Under the pieces are notes generated by a model, which saw only the letters and a program-made list of their open reading frames with translations, had not been told where the DNA came from and made no database searches. From assembly GCA_946539175.1 (NCBI GenBank), contig CAMNHH010000038.1, positions 1 through 15,550 on the forward strand: a stretch of 15,550 nucleotides of DNA. The letters run 5' to 3'. This DNA comes from an uncultured Clostridia bacterium. GTDB taxonomy: Bacteria > Bacillota > Clostridia > Oscillospirales > Oscillospiraceae. This document shows, piece by piece, positions 12,765 through 15,550 of the stretch. Made by a program: the position numbers and the translations under genes. Positions within the stretch are counted from its first letter, which is position 1; each line of letters opens with the position of its first letter.

Positions 12765-13469
12765 ATGCTGCGAATCAATCATTTGACCAAACGCTACGGA
12801 GACAAGCTGGCGGTGGACGACCTGAGTCTGCACATCGCTCCCGGGGAGATTTACGGCTTTATCGGCCACAACGGCGCCGGCAAGACCACCACGCTGAGAT
12901 CCGTGGTGGGGGTCCTGGCCTTTGACGCCGGCACTGTGACCGTCGACGGCCTGGATCTGAAGTCGGATCCCCTGGGCTGCAAGGCTCGGCTGGCCTATAT
13001 TCCGGACAACCCGGATCTTTATGAGTTTATGACCGGTATCAAGTATCTGAATTTCATCGCAGACGTCTACGGCGTCAGCGCGGGGGACCGGGCCGCCCGG
13101 ATCAAGGAGCTGGCGGAGCGGCTGGAGCTGACCGCGGACCTGGCCCAGCCCATCTCCGCCTACTCCCACGGCATGAAGCAGAAGCTGGCTGTGATCGCCG
13201 CCTGGATCCATCGGCCCCGGCTGATTCTGATGGACGAGCCCTTTGTGGGCCTGGACCCCAAGGCGGCCCATCTGCTGAAGCAGATGATGCGGGAGCACTG
13301 CGACCGGGGCGGCGCCATCTTCTTCTCCACCCACGTTCTGGAGGTGGCGGAGAAGCTCTGCGACAAGGTGGCCATCATCAAGCAGGGCAGACTGATCCGC
13401 TCCGGTACCATGGAGGAGGTCCGGGGAGACGACTCGCTGGAGGAGGTCTTCCTGGAGCTGGAGGGTTAA
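12765..13469 (+). CDS. ABC transporter ATP-binding protein
   Basis: A 234-residue cytosolic ATPase subunit of an ABC-2-like transporter. Walker A GHNGAGKTT (34-42), ABC signature SHGMKQ (134-139, in place of LSGGQ), Walker B LILMDEP (153-159; D157, E158), D-loop GLDP (162-165) and switch His H190 (STHVLE). The Q-loop position reads YIPDNPDLYE (78-87), with the usual Gln replaced by Asp-Asn, a variation typical of ATPases paired with large two-fold permeases of this kind. The ATG at 12765 has AAGGAGG 7 bases upstream. The stop codon is two bases before the permease ATG, so the two are coupled. The substrate is unknown; export of a peptide, lipid or antimicrobial is possible. Confidence 0.95.
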   Translation: MLRINHLTKRYGDKLAVDDLSLHIAPGEIYGFIGHNGAGKTTTLRSVVGVLAFDAGTVTVDGLDLKSDPLGCKARLAYIPDNPDLYEFMTGIKYLNFIADVYGVSAGDRAARIKELAERLELTADLAQPISAYSHGMKQKLAVIAAWIHRPRLILMDEPFVGLDPKAAHLLKQMMREHCDRGGAIFFSTHVLEVAEKLCDKVAIIKQGRLIRSGTMEEVRGDDSLEEVFLELEG

Positions 13470-13471
13470 AT

Positions 13472-15085
13472 ATGCTGAAGATACTGGTGAAAAAAGAGCT
13501 GAAGCAGATCCTGCTTCAGAGCTTCATGCGGAACAGAAAAGCCGGCAAAAACGGCAAAAAGACCCGCTCCGGCAAGGGCATGATCCTGGTCTGGGCGTTT
13601 CTGATCCTCTATCTGATCGGCATATTCGCCTGGGTCTCCTGGATGGCGGGGAAGATGCTCTTCGCCGTGCCGGAGCTTGGCTGGCTGTACTATATGCTGC
13701 TGGGCGGCGGAGCCATCCTCTTCGGGGCCCTGGGCAGCGTCTTTACCACCTATGCCTCCCTGTACCTGGCCAAGGACAACGATCTGCTGCTGTCCATGCC
13801 CATCCCGCTGCGGGATATCATCCTCTCCCGGCTGATGGGCGTCTACCTGATGGGCCTGTTCTACTCCGGGGCCATCAGCCTGCCCGCCATGGTGGTGGGC
13901 CTGATTCAGAAGGGCTTCAGCCTGCCCCGGCTGGCGGGCGGCCTGGTCTGGATCGGGGCGATCTCTCTGATCGTCCTGGCCCTGTCCGCCCTGCTGGGCT
14001 GGGTGGTGGCCCGGATCAGCCTGAAGCTGAAAAACAAGAGCTTTCTCATCGTGCTGCTCTCCCTGGCCTTCCTGGGGCTGTACTATGTGGTCTACTTCCG
14101 AATGATGAACCGTCTGCCGGAGCTGATGGAGAAGCTGATGCGCTACGGGCAGAGCGTTCAGAGCAAGCTGAATCCCCTTTACCTCTTCGGACGGATGGGG
14201 GAGGGAGACTGGCTGGCCATGCTGCTGTGGCTGGCTGCCCTGGCCCTGGTCCTGTGGCTGATCTGGCTGCTGCTGCGGCACAGCTTCCTGGCGGTGGCCA
14301 CCGCCTCCGCCGGGGGCAGGAAGGCGGTCTATCGGGAGAAGGCTGCCCGGCAGGGCTCGGCCTCCGCGGCCCTGCTTCGGAAGGAATGGTATCGCTTCAG
14401 CTCCAGCGCCGCCTATATGCTCAACTGCGGTCTGGGTCTGCTTTTTCTGCTGGCCTTTGGCGTCTATCTGCTGGTCAAGGGCGGCGAGATCTTCGGTATT
14501 TTGGGGCAGCTGTCCTTCCTGCGGGCGGACCCCGGCATCCTTCCGGTGCTGATCTGCGCCGTCTGCTGCGCCATGGGAACCATGGCGGACATTACGGCTC
14601 CCTCCGTCTCCCTGGAGGGCAAGACCCTTTGGCAGCTGAAGACCCTGCCGGTGAGCGCCTGGCAGATCCTGCAGGCCAAGCTGAATCTCCAAGTGCTCCT
14701 GTGCGTCGGCCCGACGCTGTTCTGCACCGCGGCCGCGGCGGCCACGGTGCCCGCCACCCTTGCCCAAAGGCTGCTGATCGTCGCCTCGTCCCTGCTGTTC
14801 ATGCTGCTGATGGCCCTGCTGGGGCTTGCGCTGGGGTTGAAGATGCCCAATCTGAACTGGAGCAACGAGAACCAGCCCATCAAGCAGAGCGCCGCGGTCA
14901 CCCTCACCATCCTGACGGGCATGGGTCTGGCCCTCGCCATGGGCGGCCTGTATTTCCTGCTGCGGAAGTGGCTGGTGGCTACGGCCTATCTGAGTCTGAC
15001 GGCGCTGCTGCTGCTGGCTGCCGACGCCGCCCTCTTCCTGTGGCTGCGGAATTCCGGCACCCGGCGCCTGGAGGCGCTGAACTGA
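13472..15085 (+). CDS. ABC transporter permease with two-fold internal repeat
   Basis: A 537-residue polytopic membrane protein, about twelve hydrophobic spans. Each half starts with a basic amphipathic piece (VKKELKQIL at 6-14; LRKEWYRFS at 302-310), and each has a matching cytoplasmic-type motif: DNDLLLSMPIPLRDIILSRL (102-121) in the first half and GKTLWQLKTLPVSAWQILQA (383-402) in the second. This suggests an internal duplication, giving a permease that may act as one full set of membrane domains. GGAGG (13460-13464) within the end of the ATPase gene is the ribosome binding site. It resembles putative ABC exporters of Firmicutes with no known substrate. It is the last gene of the operon and is followed by a hairpin at 15125-15168. 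Confidence 0.85.
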   Translation: MLKILVKKELKQILLQSFMRNRKAGKNGKKTRSGKGMILVWAFLILYLIGIFAWVSWMAGKMLFAVPELGWLYYMLLGGGAILFGALGSVFTTYASLYLAKDNDLLLSMPIPLRDIILSRLMGVYLMGLFYSGAISLPAMVVGLIQKGFSLPRLAGGLVWIGAISLIVLALSALLGWVVARISLKLKNKSFLIVLLSLAFLGLYYVVYFRMMNRLPELMEKLMRYGQSVQSKLNPLYLFGRMGEGDWLAMLLWLAALALVLWLIWLLLRHSFLAVATASAGGRKAVYREKAARQGSASAALLRKEWYRFSSSAAYMLNCGLGLLFLLAFGVYLLVKGGEIFGILGQLSFLRADPGILPVLICAVCCAMGTMADITAPSVSLEGKTLWQLKTLPVSAWQILQAKLNLQVLLCVGPTLFCTAAAAATVPATLAQRLLIVASSLLFMLLMALLGLALGLKMPNLNWSNENQPIKQSAAVTLTILTGMGLALAMGGLYFLLRKWLVATAYLSLTALLLLAADAALFLWLRNSGTRRLEALN

Positions 15086-15107
15086 AAAAAGACAGCCCTC
15101 CCGGCTG
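15085..15107 (-). terminator. Intrinsic terminator for the minus-strand recombinase transcript
   Basis: Read on the minus strand: CAGCC (15103-15107), loop GGGAG, GGCTG (15093-15097), two bases, then six T (15085-15090). The T run abuts the last base of the permease stop codon. Its orientation fits transcripts arriving from the recombinase gene on the right. Confidence 0.65.
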
Positions 15108-15124
15108 CCGAACGCGCAAAAGGA

Positions 15125-15168
15125 CCGCCGTTTGGGGCACCCTCCGTCAGGAAGGTGCCCCAGGGCGG
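15125..15168 (+). terminator. Hairpin after the permease gene, possible weak terminator
   Basis: GGGGCACC (15134-15141) pairs with GGTGCCCC (15154-15161), extended inward by TCC/GGA around a GTCA loop and outward by CCGCC (15125-15129) with GGCGG (15164-15168). The following CTCTTGTATCT is only loosely T-rich, so termination may be inefficient or factor-assisted. Confidence 0.5.
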
Positions 15169-15221
15169 CTCTTGTATCTGAATTGAATAGTATTTGTTGT
15201 GATATCGGCGTGGCCTTATGG

Positions 15222-15550
15222 TTACGCCGGTATTTCTTTGTCCTGCGCCTGCTTGGCAGGGCGTTCTTGGAACGCTTCTTCCATTTCCTCGGGGCTGAGC
15301 TCCCGGAGAATGCCAACGCCGCTGTAGTAGCCGTTCACCACCTGGTATCGCTTTCCGTTAAGGTACTTTGGAGCATAGACTACGATCCTGTCCATGAATT
15401 CGTGGATCAGCTCCGGCGTCAGTTCCTTGATCTCGGTAAGCAGTTTCACCTTGGCAATGAACCGCTGCAGATTCTCCGTCTTGTCCGTCTCGGTCTCCAG
15501 ATAGGTCTGCATTTCGGGGAGGGCGGCTTTCAGCTTCTGCTGCTCCTCCT
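15222..15550 (-). CDS. Large serine recombinase, C-terminal part (partial)
   Basis: The frame is open to the window edge, so only the last 108 or so residues are seen; the true start lies outside. The visible part begins with a helical Gln/Lys/Glu stretch (probable end of the coiled-coil region), then ENLQRFIAKV, LTEIKELTPELIHEFMDRIVVYAP and a basic segment ending in YYSGVGIL. This is the DUF4368-type C-terminal domain of large serine recombinases of the TnpX/TndX group, which excise and integrate transposons and integrative elements in Clostridia. The catalytic N-terminal resolvase domain is not in the window. Two internal ATGs, including one at 15512, are not starts. It points toward the permease gene and ends about 137 bases from it, with a terminator on its strand between. 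Confidence 0.85.
   Translation of the reverse strand, partial: EEQQKLKAALPEMQTYLETETDKTENLQRFIAKVKLLTEIKELTPELIHEFMDRIVVYAPKYLNGKRYQVVNGYYSGVGILRELSPEEMEEAFQERPAKQAQDKEIPA

Noticed and set aside
15197..15232. CGGCGT ... ACGCCG (about 15207-15230) as a terminator or attachment site core
   Set aside because: The stem is six pairs with a twelve-base loop and lacks a proper T run on either strand; no matching copy in the window marks it as an attachment core.
13466..15316. A 616-codon minus-strand open frame opposite the permease
   Set aside because: Gln/His/Gly-rich shadow of the Leu-rich permease codons, with no domain, and it overlaps the recombinase and terminators.
1..15550. CRISPR arrays, tRNA or rRNA genes
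   Set aside because: No regularly spaced direct repeats, no cloverleaf with a CCA-type end, and no rRNA-like sequence were seen on either strand.

Overview
This looks like a chromosomal stretch from a high-GC Gram-positive anaerobe of the Clostridia, most like the Oscillospiraceae (Flavonifractor, Oscillibacter or Intestinimonas type). The basis is the protein families present (YolD-like, YqeG, a CD1247-type acidic zinc-ribbon protein, EF-P next to an Xaa-Pro peptidase), strong AGGAGG-type ribosome binding sites, TTGACA/TATAAT-type promoters, and short palindromic intergenic repeats. The species is inference; no rRNA or other marker is present.

Left part (1-1237, minus strand): a YolD-like protein and an unrecognised 212-residue protein. 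A good promoter at 1237-1265 then drives a plus-strand block: the YqeG-type HAD phosphatase, an M24 Xaa-Pro peptidase and a membrane acyltransferase (1321-3989). A second promoter at 4021-4049 drives elongation factor P and, 78 bp later, the acidic zinc-ribbon protein. A 42-bp perfect palindrome at 5245-5286 ends this block and also the convergent operon from the right.

Middle part (5289-12053, minus strand): one long shikimate operon read from a promoter at 12091-12119. The order is chorismate mutase-AroB fusion, AroC, AroE-AroK fusion, AroQ, AroA, AroF. These six genes carry eight catalytic domains: the whole route from PEP and erythrose 4-phosphate to chorismate, plus the step on to prephenate. 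Three of the gaps are enlarged by repeat-like or unexplained DNA: a 109-bp nested palindrome between aroEK and aroQ, an AT-rich inverted repeat between aroQ and aroA that appears to have supplied the last codons of aroQ, and a 181-bp gap between aroB and aroC. AroC carries an unusual in-frame 14-residue insertion bounded by a perfect 15-bp direct repeat.

Right part (12145-15085, plus strand): a promoter divergent from the aro promoter drives a small Arg/His-rich single-span membrane protein, an ABC ATPase and a large two-fold-repeated membrane permease. At the right edge (15222 to the window end, minus strand) is the C-terminal part of a large serine recombinase, so an integrated mobile element probably begins there.

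Most of the window is core metabolism. The least ordinary items are the chorismate mutase-dehydroquinate synthase fusion, the AroC insertion, the repeats inside the aro operon, the small basic membrane protein linked to the ABC pair, and the recombinase edge.
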